Assembly: GCA_903862245.1 (NCBI GenBank)
Contig: CAIOXL010000059.1
Span: 1 to 46,090, forward strand
Origin: an uncultured Geobacteraceae bacterium
Lineage (GTDB): Bacteria > Desulfobacterota > Desulfuromonadia > Geobacterales > Pseudopelobacteraceae
DNA: 46,090 nucleotides
Direction: 5' to 3'
Made by a program: the position numbers and the translations under genes. The notes beneath the pieces were generated by a model that saw only the letters and a list, made by a program, of their open reading frames with translations, ran no database searches and was not told the origin of the DNA. Below, piece after piece: positions 34,086 to 42,470 of the stretch. Positions within the stretch are counted from its first letter, which is position 1; the number at the start of each line of letters is the position of its first letter.

Positions 34086-35629
34086 GGTTCCCGCCGATCG
34101 GCAAGAACCGATTGGTCATCCGTAATCGTGAACAGGCTGTCAAGGCGGGTCAGACGGAGCAGCTGCCGTACCGCCGGGGTCGGCGCGCAAAGCGTGCACG
34201 TTTTGCCCTGTTTGTGCACATGGCGCTGGATGCGGTGGAATGCCACCAGACCGCTGCTGTCGGAAAATTCCAGAGCGGCGAGATCCATGATGCAGTCCCT
34301 GTTGTCAAGGGCTGGCAACAGCTCGTCAAAGGGAAAGTTTTTTATGGCCAGGGCATCCAGCCTCCCCTGTAATGTAATCACTGCGGTGCCGTTCCGCAGA
34401 ACGGAGATCCGGTACGGCGCTCCTTCGGCGCTGCGGTCCAGACGGATCCGGCTGACGGCCTGGTTTCTGTCGGCGAACGTGCGCTCCTGAAACAGGTCGG
34501 CAATGCGGTTGAAGCGGAAAAACTCCTGAACATGGACATTCAGCGACACCAGCTTGAGTTTGCCGCCGCCCGATTCCTGCTCCTGCCGCCACAAACGCAC
34601 CAGAAGGCCAAGGCCGGAGGAGTCAACCATGTCAACCTTGCCAAAATCCAGAATCAGGTGACTGCTGTATTTATACGCACTGCCCACAGCGGGAGCCAGT
34701 TCCTTCACCGCCAGGGCATCCAGTCTGGCCGGCAGCCTGATGGTGTAGATATCCTCCTCAGTATGCAAAACTACCAAGCCGCCGGCCTGGGCAGCCAGAA
34801 GTTCCGGAGTGTACCGCTGCCGGGCGGCGCGGTAGGCCCGGATGGCGGGCCAGGCGTGGAGGGCAAACTTGACCATGCCGACCGCGTAGCGTTTCCAGAG
34901 CCGGCGCGGTTCCATCAGGATGCGATAGATCCATTCCAGTCCGGCTTTCTGGACCCAGTGCGGCGCGCGCGACACTGTGCCGATGATGAACTCGAAGGTG
35001 CCGCCGATGCCGATGGAAACCGGCACCTTCAGGCGCGGCGCGTTGCGGGCAAACCAGAGTTCCTGCTTGGGATTGCCGAAGGCGATCAGCAGGACGTCCG
35101 GCCGGGCGGCGTTGATTTCATCCACAATAGCTGTATCCTCTGCCTCAAAATTCACGAGGTGTTCCCCCTCGGTGTACACGAAGGGCGAACTGACACCGGC
35201 AACGATCAGGCCCGGATTGCGCTGCACAAGGAGGTCGGCGGCACGCTGCCCCACATCGCCGCGCCCCCCCAGAAAATAGAGGGAAGCACCGCGTCCGGCA
35301 GCAGCGGCGGCCAGGGCCGGCACCATATCGGCACCGGTTACCCGCTCCTTGAGCGGAGCGCCCAGCAGGCGGGACATCCAGACCACCGGCATGCCGTCGG
35401 CGGTCACCATGTCGGCCCGGCGCAGAATGTCCAGCAGTTCGGGGTGGTTAATCCCCCCCTGCTCCCAGGAAAGGGTGTTGACGATGAAATCCACATTGAC
35501 CGTCGCCACCTGGCGCGGCACCCCATCCGTTTTGTACCCTCCGACCAGCGTAAATATTCCCTCGATCGCCTCGGTAAGGGTCAGGTTGTCAACGGGAATG
35601 CCGAGAATAACAACGGTGTCGCGCGGCAT
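34082..35629 (-). CDS. WecG/TagA/CpsF glycosyltransferase (GT26) fused to two STAS domains
   Basis: 515 residues. The GT26 domain (about 5-265) is complete: VATVNVDFIV, the catalytic-type VTADGMP (Asp78), RVTGADMV, FGNPKQELW (185-192), GTFEFIIGTVSRAP and the membrane-associating tail LEWIYRILMEPRRLWKRY. By family it adds the second sugar (for example ManNAc-type) to a lipid-linked acceptor. Two STAS domains follow: about 284-385 with VDSSGLG at 335-341 and about 405-508 with SDSSGLV at 456-462. Both retain the phosphorylatable Ser motif. STAS domains are normally stand-alone partner-switch proteins, so this is an unusual fusion that could put a glycosyltransferase under kinase/phosphatase control. 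It overlaps its neighbours and follows the phosphoglycosyl transferase whose product it should use. Confidence 0.92.
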   Translation of the reverse strand: MPRDTVVILGIPVDNLTLTEAIEGIFTLVGGYKTDGVPRQVATVNVDFIVNTLSWEQGGINHPELLDILRRADMVTADGMPVVWMSRLLGAPLKERVTGADMVPALAAAAAGRGASLYFLGGRGDVGQRAADLLVQRNPGLIVAGVSSPFVYTEGEHLVNFEAEDTAIVDEINAARPDVLLIAFGNPKQELWFARNAPRLKVPVSIGIGGTFEFIIGTVSRAPHWVQKAGLEWIYRILMEPRRLWKRYAVGMVKFALHAWPAIRAYRAARQRYTPELLAAQAGGLVVLHTEEDIYTIRLPARLDALAVKELAPAVGSAYKYSSHLILDFGKVDMVDSSGLGLLVRLWRQEQESGGGKLKLVSLNVHVQEFFRFNRIADLFQERTFADRNQAVSRIRLDRSAEGAPYRISVLRNGTAVITLQGRLDALAIKNFPFDELLPALDNRDCIMDLAALEFSDSSGLVAFHRIQRHVHKQGKTCTLCAPTPAVRQLLRLTRLDSLFTITDDQSVLADRREP

Positions 35630-36351
35630 CAGTAGGCCCCTTTTCCGAACAGGACCGCCGGAATGGTTTTGAGCAGCAGAACGATATCGAACCAGAACGA
35701 GCGGCTTTCGATGTAGCGGGTGTCCAGGCGGACCTGCCCTTTGAAATCGATGTTGCTTCTGCCGCTGACCTGCCAGATGCAGGTGATGCCCGGCAGGGCG
35801 TCCAGACGGCGGCGGTCGTCCAGGGTGTATTCGGCCACCTCTCCCGGAATGGCCGGACGCGGCCCCACCAGCGACATGTCCCCTTTGAACACGTTCCAGA
35901 ACTGGGGCAGTTCATCCAGGGAGGTTCTGCGGATAAACGCGCCTACTCTGGTGATGCGGGGGTCTTTTTTCATCTTGAAGATCACCCCGGCAGCCGATTC
36001 GTTCTGCTCCTTCAGTTTTTCCAGCAGCTTTTCGGCGTTGACCACCATGGAGCGGAACTTGTACATCCTGAACAGCTTGCCCCAGCGGCCGACCCGGTTC
36101 TGGGCGAAAAAAACCGGGCCGGGCGATTCCAGATAAATGAGCAGCGCCAGGGCGGCAAAGAGAGGCGCCAGCATGATCAGCAGCAGGCCGGACAGGAGTA
36201 TGTCCATACCGCGCTTGGTCAATTCCGCCATCCCGACCACCGTCCGCCAGGCGAGACGCTTGTGCAGGAAGTAGAGGCGCGAGCGGAGTCCGCCGTCGGC
36301 ATAGGTGGTATACAGGTTATCAAGCAGCTGCTGGTCTTTCATGACAGGCAT
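35629..36351 (-). CDS. Initiating undecaprenyl-phosphate sugar-1-phosphate transferase (monotopic PGT)
   Basis: 240 residues, the small catalytic-module form without the N-terminal four-helix domain. A re-entrant hydrophobic segment (about 48-72, ILLSGLLLIMLAPLFAALALL) leads into SPGPVFFAQNRVG, then FRMYKFRSM. The catalytic Asp-Glu pair is in RRTSLDELPQFWNVFKGDM, followed by SLVGPRP and the C-terminal LLLKTIPAVLFGKGAY. It would transfer a sugar phosphate to undecaprenyl phosphate and so start the repeat unit. Its stop overlaps the start of the GT26-STAS gene. ATG codons at 36351 and 36342 are both possible. Confidence 0.93.
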   Translation of the reverse strand: MPVMKDQQLLDNLYTTYADGGLRSRLYFLHKRLAWRTVVGMAELTKRGMDILLSGLLLIMLAPLFAALALLIYLESPGPVFFAQNRVGRWGKLFRMYKFRSMVVNAEKLLEKLKEQNESAAGVIFKMKKDPRITRVGAFIRRTSLDELPQFWNVFKGDMSLVGPRPAIPGEVAEYTLDDRRRLDALPGITCIWQVSGRSNIDFKGQVRLDTRYIESRSFWFDIVLLLKTIPAVLFGKGAY

Positions 36352-36366
36352 CCTGTTCGGCGGCGA

Positions 36367-36708
36367 TTATTCATAACAGACTTCGATGCAGTCAAGATAG
36401 GCTTCCAGCAGAGCCACCTGGGCACGCACACCCTGCAGATCTGCGGCTATCGCGGCACTCTCCATGGAGGCTCCGATCCCGGTAATCTCCGGGAAACCAT
36501 AGCAGCCGCCGGAACCCTTCATGCCGTGGGCAATGCTGCGGATCTCTCCGCACGCCGCCCCGTTGGCCAGCTCCCGGATCTGCAGGCACTCCGCCCGTTT
36601 TCCCTCAAGATACTCCGGAATGATATCGCTCAGATCGACATCGCAGACAACCAGATTGCGCGCGTTGTTGCCGACTGTTCTCTGTTCATGCGTGGTGACA
36701 CTGTCCAT
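36367..36708 (-). CDS. Histidine phosphotransfer (Hpt) protein
   Basis: 113 residues from the ATG at 36708. This start is preferred to a GTG at 36726 because AGGGAG lies five bases before it; the GTG overlaps the kinase stop. The protein is helical with the Hpt motif IRSIAHGMKGSGGCYGF; the phospho-accepting His is residue 61 of this reading. It lies between a hybrid kinase with a C-terminal receiver (36726-39401) and the phosphoglycosyl transferase gene, so it should accept phosphate from that receiver. It may pass the phosphate to the receiver-PP2C phosphatase (6066) or the receiver-kinase (19069), both inference. Confidence 0.85.
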   Translation of the reverse strand: MDSVTTHEQRTVGNNARNLVVCDVDLSDIIPEYLEGKRAECLQIRELANGAACGEIRSIAHGMKGSGGCYGFPEITGIGASMESAAIAADLQGVRAQVALLEAYLDCIEVCYE

Positions 36709-36725
36709 AATGGCTCCCTGATCCA

Positions 36726-39401
36726 CTAACTCTGCCCCGTGACGACGGCATATCCGCTGACCACTTCCAGCAGCCTGTCCTTGTGTATCGGTTTCGTCAG
36801 ATGATCGCTGCAGCCGGCGGCCAGGCTTTTCTGGCGATCCTCTTTAAGAGCGTTGGCCGTCAGGGCGATGATCGGCGCCGGGTCGCGCCCGGTTGCCGAT
36901 TCCCAGTCCCGCATCAGGCGGACCGCCGTATAGCCGTCCATGACCGGCATCTCCATGTCCAGCAGGACCAGATCATACCTCCCCTGCTTGACCTTGGCAA
37001 CGGCCTCCTCACCGTTTACGGCGATATCCACCCGGTGATCAGTGTGACGGAAGTAGGCGCTCAGCACCGTGCGGTTATCCTTGTTATCGTCAACCAGTAA
37101 AATGGAGAGCGGCCTGAAGACCCTTCCCTCGTTTTTTTCTTCAGGGTGGTGCTCTGGCGGCGTTTCCGACGGAGCAGCAAAACGGCAGGTGAAAAAGAAA
37201 CAGCTCCCCTCGCCCGGCGTACTTTCCACACCAAGCTCCCCCCCCATCATCTCCACGAGCCGTTTCGATATTGAAAGCCCCAGGCCGGAACCGCCGTACC
37301 TGCGGGTGGTGGAGGTGTCAGACTGGCTGAAACTCTCAAAGATCTTCTGCCGCTTGTCCGGCTGAATCCCGATACCGGTATCGGTAATGGAGAATTTCAC
37401 CAGTATGTTGGTGCCGTCTACCGTAACCGGCTCAACGTTCAGAGTGACACTCCCCTGCTCGGTGAACTTGATCGCGTTACCCACCAGATTGAGCAGAACC
37501 TGCTGCAGCCTGAAAGAATCCCCCACCAGCCAGTCAGGCACACCCGTCGTCAGCGACGAGGTAAGAACCAGCTTCTTCTGCGCTGCCCGCACCGACGCCA
37601 GAGCCGTCAACTGTCCGATACAGTCCGGAAGGTTGAACAGGGCGTCATCCAGCTGCATCATGCCGGCTTCTATTTTGGAAAGGTCAAGAATATCGTCGAT
37701 CAACCCCTGCAGGGTGACGCCGGCCGTCTGGACAACCGCCAGGTATTGCGTCTGTTCACTGTTCAGCGCCGTTTCGGCCAGCAGGTCGGTCATGCCGAGA
37801 ATGGCATTGAGCGGCGTACGGATTTCATGGCTCATACTGGCCAGAAAATCACTCTTGGTCTTGTTGGCCTGGTCAGCTCTGTCGCGTGCCAGCTTTTCAT
37901 TTTCGGCGGCTCTGGTAAGCTCTTCCTGGAGTAGCTTCTGCTCACCGATGTTCTCACTGACCCGCACGAAATGGGTAATGGCTCCGGAATCGTCCCGGAT
38001 CGGTGAGATGGAGATCCGCTCCCACACCAGGCTGCCGTCCTTGTTGCGGTTGTGCACTTCGCCGCGCCACTCTCCGCCGGACAGAATCGTACGCCACATT
38101 TCCTGGTAAAATTCCAGCGGCTGTGCCCCCCCCTTCAGGATGCGGGGATTATGCCCCAGCACTTCCGCCGGGGAGTACCCGGTCAGCTGGCTGAATTTGG
38201 GGTTGACGTATTCGATCGCGCCGCTGCTGTCGGTAATGATAATGGGAACCGGGCTGTTATCCACGGCGGTTGAAAGCTTGCGCAGGGAGCGTTCCATTAT
38301 TTTGTTGAGGGTAATGTCGCGGATCACCCCCACGGAGTGCCATGCGCCGTCAAGCCAGACCGGCGACAGTGACAGGGCGACCGCAATCTCCTGCCCCCCC
38401 TTGCGCAGGGCGAAGCGTTCAAGGGTCTTGCCCAGGGCATTGCCGGTGCCGGTGCGCAGAAACTCCGGGTAGGCGGCATTGAAATCGTCGTGATAACGAT
38501 GCGGGACCAGCAGGTCGTGGAGGTTTTTCCCGAGCACCTCCCCGGGTGAATAGCCGAAAACCTGTTCGGCGGCCGGATTCCAGTAGGTTATGGCGCCCCG
38601 TTCATCCATCATTAAAATGGCGTCGAGGGCCGAATCCGTAATACCCCGCAGCAGTTTTTCATTCCCCTCGGAGGTTTCCTTGGCGATGGTCAGTTCAGTA
38701 ACCCGCTCGGCAATAACCCGCGACATGGTGTTGAAGGCGGCCCCCAGCCGCCCCACATCGTCATCCCCCTCCCGCAGCGGCTGCGGCGCCAGATTGCCGG
38801 CGGCCACATCGAGACTGGCCCTGGTCAGCGAGGTCAGGTGCCGCGTCAGCCAGTAGCCGATCAGCAGCAAGATAAGCGAAGAAAGGACGATCTCCACCGC
38901 CGCGATGCCCATCCCCTGAGTCAGCAGTTTGCCCCGCGCAGAGATGATTTGAGAAACATTCAGACCGAAATGAAGGGTGCCGAGAGGTTGATTGGACAGC
39001 GAAATCGGAACCACAACGTCATAACGCGGCTCCTTTTTTGTCTCGAACAGCGGCAGATCCTTGCTCGGGCTCGGCAGCGCCAGGCCGTCCGGCCAGCCGC
39101 TACTGCCGACAACTTTGCCGGAACGGTCGACAATCACGATATAGTCAACCCCGCCGGCGGAGCGGCTTTCATTGATAATCGCCTGCACCGTAACGTAATC
39201 CCGCTGGGCCAGGGGAGCGGTCAGAGCAGCTTCCAGCACCGGATAATACTGGGCCGCCTGTGAGCGGGCCTGGTTGCTCATGGCGCCGTGCAGCAGCCGC
39301 AGACTGTTGGCGACCATAATCGTCAGCATCAGTATTTCCACACCGATTGCCAGCAGCAGCAGGCGCCCGCGGATGGTATGGCGAAGGGCAATCCTGATCA
39401 T
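36726..39401 (-). CDS. Membrane hybrid sensor histidine kinase (HAMP, two PAS, receiver)
   Basis: 891 residues: TM1 (about 12-35), a periplasmic sensor (36-162), TM2 (about 166-187), HAMP (188-240), PAS1 (about 252-370), PAS2 (about 378-490), a HisKA domain (H525 in ASMSHEIRTP), HATPase (NLVGNAIKF, DTGIGI, GGSGLGLSI) and a receiver (about 765-885, phosphoacceptor D815 in LLDMEMP, K870). Phosphate would run H525 to D815 and on to the Hpt protein encoded directly downstream. The receiver shares a perfect 63-base DNA repeat with the second hybrid kinase (36913-36975 and 42729-42791). The periplasmic domain is short and resembles a single Cache; its ligand is unknown. Confidence 0.93.
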   Translation of the reverse strand: MIRIALRHTIRGRLLLLAIGVEILMLTIMVANSLRLLHGAMSNQARSQAAQYYPVLEAALTAPLAQRDYVTVQAIINESRSAGGVDYIVIVDRSGKVVGSSGWPDGLALPSPSKDLPLFETKKEPRYDVVVPISLSNQPLGTLHFGLNVSQIISARGKLLTQGMGIAAVEIVLSSLILLLIGYWLTRHLTSLTRASLDVAAGNLAPQPLREGDDDVGRLGAAFNTMSRVIAERVTELTIAKETSEGNEKLLRGITDSALDAILMMDERGAITYWNPAAEQVFGYSPGEVLGKNLHDLLVPHRYHDDFNAAYPEFLRTGTGNALGKTLERFALRKGGQEIAVALSLSPVWLDGAWHSVGVIRDITLNKIMERSLRKLSTAVDNSPVPIIITDSSGAIEYVNPKFSQLTGYSPAEVLGHNPRILKGGAQPLEFYQEMWRTILSGGEWRGEVHNRNKDGSLVWERISISPIRDDSGAITHFVRVSENIGEQKLLQEELTRAAENEKLARDRADQANKTKSDFLASMSHEIRTPLNAILGMTDLLAETALNSEQTQYLAVVQTAGVTLQGLIDDILDLSKIEAGMMQLDDALFNLPDCIGQLTALASVRAAQKKLVLTSSLTTGVPDWLVGDSFRLQQVLLNLVGNAIKFTEQGSVTLNVEPVTVDGTNILVKFSITDTGIGIQPDKRQKIFESFSQSDTSTTRRYGGSGLGLSISKRLVEMMGGELGVESTPGEGSCFFFTCRFAAPSETPPEHHPEEKNEGRVFRPLSILLVDDNKDNRTVLSAYFRHTDHRVDIAVNGEEAVAKVKQGRYDLVLLDMEMPVMDGYTAVRLMRDWESATGRDPAPIIALTANALKEDRQKSLAAGCSDHLTKPIHKDRLLEVVSGYAVVTGQS

Positions 39402-39514
39402 GGTGCGCCGCCGCTGCGGAGAAATGTCCCGGTTATTTCCATTGGTGTATCACCTTGTGTTCTGTATCCGCCACACTCTGTTGCCAACGTCATGAGGCTT
39501 GTAACTCCCCCCAC

Positions 39515-39537
39515 CCCCCTCTTATCTTAAGAGGGGG
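39515..39537. repeat. Perfect 10-base hairpin between two genes
   Basis: CCCCCTCTTA (39515-39524) pairs with TAAGAGGGGG (39528-39537) around a 3-base loop. It lies in the 155-base gap between the STAS gene and the downstream kinase gene, and has the same C-rich/G-rich composition as the hairpins at 24683 and 42390. No T-run follows on the minus strand, so it is more likely a dispersed repeat or mRNA-processing hairpin than a terminator. The rest of 39402-39556 holds no gene. Confidence 0.5.
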
Positions 39538-39556
39538 AGCTTTGGGTGAATCAATT

Positions 39557-39904
39557 TTAGCGGCAAACCGGAATCAATAGGGCCAAAGCCTCTTCAACAC
39601 CGGCCATCATCGGGAAGATCCGGTCCATCCTGGTAAGCCGGAAGAGGGTCGTTACCTGTGATCCGGCACCGAAAATCGCGACATTCCCGCTTTCGCCGAC
39701 CGCCTTGAGCAGGGAAATGATACCACCCAGACCACTGCTGTCAACAAACTCCACCTCGCCCAGGTCAAGAGCGATGAGCCGGTGGCCGGCCTCGACCCTT
39801 CCGGCCATGTATTGCTTGAATTCCTGGGTTACCGGCGCGTCCAGACGCCTTTCCAGCGGCCTGACGACCAGAACCCCCCGTTCCTGACGTTCTTCGAATT
39901 GCAT
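39557..39904 (-). CDS. STAS-domain anti-sigma factor antagonist-like protein
   Basis: 115 residues, a single STAS domain with the intact core VEFVDSSGLGG (D55-S56-S57-G58) and the usual RLTRMDRIF region. Length matches SpoIIAA/RsbV proteins. It lies 31 bases after glycogen phosphorylase and 155 bases before a hybrid kinase, so it is probably co-expressed with carbohydrate and signalling genes. It is the fourth STAS domain in the window (with 8485 and two in the GT26 fusion) and may compete for the same kinase (9211) and phosphatase (6066). Confidence 0.92.
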   Translation of the reverse strand: MQFEERQERGVLVVRPLERRLDAPVTQEFKQYMAGRVEAGHRLIALDLGEVEFVDSSGLGGIISLLKAVGESGNVAIFGAGSQVTTLFRLTRMDRIFPMMAGVEEALALLIPVCR

Positions 39905-39935
39905 GTATGTTCTCCTTGCCGTCGCTGACGTGGAA

Positions 39936-42470
39936 TCAGGTCAGGTTCCAGATCTCCCGGGCATACTCGCGGATGGTGCGATCGCTTGAAAATTTGCCGA
40001 TCCGGGCCACGTTGAGAATCGCTTTCCTTCCCCACAGCTCCGGCTGGGCAAAATCAGCGGTGGCCGCTGCCTGGGCTTCGGCATAGCTGTCAAGATCGGC
40101 CAGATGGAAATAATGGTCCGGGGTATCCAGCAGGGAATGGCCTATCCAGTCAAACAGGCCCGGCTCGCCCGGGCTGAACATGCCGGCAGCAATGGCATCC
40201 ATGACCCGCCGCACCCGTTCGCTCCGTTCGTAATAATCCCTCGGCCGGTATCCCTGGCGGCGCAAGCGGAGCACGTCCGCCGTCAACAGGCCGAAAATGT
40301 AAATATTTTCCTCCCCGACTTCCTCCATGATCTCGATGGTGGCCCCGTCCATGGTACCGATCGTCAGGGCTCCGTTCATGGAAAGCTTCATGTTGCCGGT
40401 GCCGGAAGCTTCCATGCCGGCCGTAGAAATCTGCTCGGACAGGTCGGCGGCCGGAATGATTTTTTCCGCCAGCGACACGCGGTAATCGGGGAGAAAGGCG
40501 ATCTTGATCTGATCCCGCACACGCGGGTCATTGTTGATCCGCTCGGCAGCAGCGCAGATCAGCCTGATGACCTGCTTGGCCGTCCAATAGCCGGGGGCCG
40601 CCTTGCCGGCAAAAAGAAACACCCGTGGCGACGGCAGCTCCACGCCATCCTCAACGATAGAAAGATAGAGGGAAATGATGTGCAGTACGTTCAGCAGCTG
40701 GCGTTTGTATTCATGCATCCGCTTGACCTGGACATCGAAGAGCGCGTCCGGATCGATCCGCACGCGGTTGCTGGACCAGACCGTTTCTGCCAGCAGGCGC
40801 TTGTTGCCCACCTTCACCTCTCGGAACGCCTGCCGGAACGCGCTGTCATGAACGCACGGTTCCAGCCCGCGCAGTTCGTCAAGGTTGGTGATCCACCGGT
40901 CACCGATCGTGGCGCTGATCAGTCCCGCCAGCCCCGGATTTGCTTTGAGCAGCCAGCGGCGCGGCGTGACGCCGTTGGTTTTGTTGTTGAATTTTTCCGG
41001 CCAGAGTTCATAAAAATCCGGCACCAGATCGGACGTGACCAGATCGGAGTGCAGTTTGGCGACGCCATTGACCGAATGGCTCCCGACGATGGCGAGATGG
41101 GCCATGCGCACCTGTTTCGGGTCGCATTCTTCAATAACCGACATGCGCGCCAAACGCGCCAGGTCACCCGGCCAGCGCTGTGCCGCCAGCTCGAGAAAGC
41201 GCCGGTTGATCTCGTAGATGATCTGGAGATGGCGCGGCAGCACCCGCTCAAACAGCGGCACCGACCATTTTTCCAGGGCCTCCGGCATCAGCGTGTGGTT
41301 GGTATAGCCGAGGGTCGCCTGCACCAGTGCCCAGGCATTGTCCCACTCCAGATGCTCCTCATCGACAAACAGGCGCATCAGTTCGGCAACGGTGATCGCC
41401 GGATGGGTGTCGTTAAGCTGGATGGCAACCCGCTCCGGAAAACGTTCCAGTTCGGTATCGCCGTGCGCCGTGCGGTAACGGCGCAGTATGTCGCGCAGCG
41501 AGCAGGCGACCAGAAAATACTCCTGAATCAGCCGCAGCTCCTTACCGCTCAGCAGCGTGTCCGCCGGATAGAGAATTTTCGAGATCGTTTCAGAGGAGAT
41601 CTTCTGCTGGACAGCGTGGAGATAATCGCCTTCGTTGAAGATCTGCATATCGAAATCCTGCGACGAACGTGCGGAGTAGAGCCGCAGATAATTAATGCAC
41701 TCACCGCCGTAACCCGGCACCGGAAGATCGGAAGGGACCCCGATCAGCACCTGCCAGTCAAGCCACATGGGGTTGTACTCGCCGTTACCGTCAACGGCAT
41801 GTTCGATCCGCCCGTAGATTGGAATTATGCACGCTTCTTCGGCGCGCTCGATCAGCCATGGCGACCCTTGTGAAAGCCAATGATCCGGTTTCTCCACCTG
41901 CCGGCCATTGCGCACGTCCTGACGAAACAGGCCGAATTCGTAGAGCAGGCCGTAGCCGTAACCGGCATAGCCCAGGCTGGCCAGCGAGTCGAGAAAGCAG
42001 GCGGCCAATCTTCCCAGACCGCCGTTACCGAGAGCGGCATCAGGCTCGACCGAGCGGACCTCTTCCAGATCAGCCCCCAGACTGGCCAGGGCTTCACGGC
42101 AGGTATCCAGAAGTCCCAGATTATACAGGCTGTTTCCCAGGGCACGCCCCATCAGGAACTCCATGGAGAGGTAATACAAACGCTTTGTCCCGGCACGGCT
42201 ATGGCGCTGTTCCGTCTGGATCATGCCGTCAATCAGGCGCTCCCGGATCGCCAGTGACGTGGCATCAAAGAGCTCCCTGCAGCTGAGGTCCTCCCCGCTG
42301 CTGCCAAGCGAATACCGCGCATAGTGGCGCATGGTTTCCGCGAGAGATGCACCTGCCGAGTCTCTTGCAAAAGTTTTGGAAACATTCTCCCCCTCCCTTG
42401 ACGGGAGGGGACCTTTTTTGGCTTTTGCAAGAGCCTCTGCCGACAGCCTGTTCTCTGCTTTTGGCATCAT
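39936..42470 (-). CDS. glgP: Glycogen/maltodextrin phosphorylase with in-frame repeat insertion
   Basis: 844 residues, GT35. It releases glucose-1-phosphate from alpha-1,4-glucans using pyridoxal phosphate; the cofactor site EASGTGNMKLSMNGAL carries the Lys of the conserved NMK. Other signatures are LGNGGLGRLAACFLDSLA and NDTHPAITVAELMR. The ATG at 42470 overlaps the stop of the kinase upstream (ATGA). Codons about 13-40 are encoded by a palindromic element (42360-42436) plus one copy of a 7-base duplication, adding 84 bases (28 codons) in frame; without them the protein would be 816 residues, the usual bacterial length. Glucose-1-phosphate produced here would be the substrate of RmlA (30788). 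Catalytic parts look intact. Confidence 0.96.
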   Translation of the reverse strand: MMPKAENRLSAEALAKAKKGPLPSREGENVSKTFARDSAGASLAETMRHYARYSLGSSGEDLSCRELFDATSLAIRERLIDGMIQTEQRHSRAGTKRLYYLSMEFLMGRALGNSLYNLGLLDTCREALASLGADLEEVRSVEPDAALGNGGLGRLAACFLDSLASLGYAGYGYGLLYEFGLFRQDVRNGRQVEKPDHWLSQGSPWLIERAEEACIIPIYGRIEHAVDGNGEYNPMWLDWQVLIGVPSDLPVPGYGGECINYLRLYSARSSQDFDMQIFNEGDYLHAVQQKISSETISKILYPADTLLSGKELRLIQEYFLVACSLRDILRRYRTAHGDTELERFPERVAIQLNDTHPAITVAELMRLFVDEEHLEWDNAWALVQATLGYTNHTLMPEALEKWSVPLFERVLPRHLQIIYEINRRFLELAAQRWPGDLARLARMSVIEECDPKQVRMAHLAIVGSHSVNGVAKLHSDLVTSDLVPDFYELWPEKFNNKTNGVTPRRWLLKANPGLAGLISATIGDRWITNLDELRGLEPCVHDSAFRQAFREVKVGNKRLLAETVWSSNRVRIDPDALFDVQVKRMHEYKRQLLNVLHIISLYLSIVEDGVELPSPRVFLFAGKAAPGYWTAKQVIRLICAAAERINNDPRVRDQIKIAFLPDYRVSLAEKIIPAADLSEQISTAGMEASGTGNMKLSMNGALTIGTMDGATIEIMEEVGEENIYIFGLLTADVLRLRRQGYRPRDYYERSERVRRVMDAIAAGMFSPGEPGLFDWIGHSLLDTPDHYFHLADLDSYAEAQAAATADFAQPELWGRKAILNVARIGKFSSDRTIREYAREIWNLT
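42353..42443. mobile_element. MITE-like palindromic element inserted in glgP with 7-base target duplication
   Basis: Perfect 12-base inverted repeats CTCTTGCAAAAG (42362-42373) and CTTTTGCAAGAG (42422-42433) flank a hairpin core (CCCCTCCC with GGGAGGGG, loop TTGAC). The direct repeat CTGCCGA occurs at 42353-42359 and 42437-42443, exactly outside, as expected for a target-site duplication. Element (77 bases) plus one duplicate is 84 bases, a multiple of three, so the host frame is kept. A further copy of the 12-base arm lies at 45969-45980. No transposase is encoded; mobilisation in trans is inferred. Confidence 0.75.

Noticed and set aside
39515-39537. Rho-independent terminator
   Set aside because: The hairpin is perfect but no T-run follows it on either strand, and its composition matches the dispersed repeats in the window.
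40104-41873. A 589-codon open frame opposite glycogen phosphorylase
   Set aside because: Long but purely antisense to an unmistakable glgP; its composition is rich in His, Gln and Arg and shows no recognisable domain.
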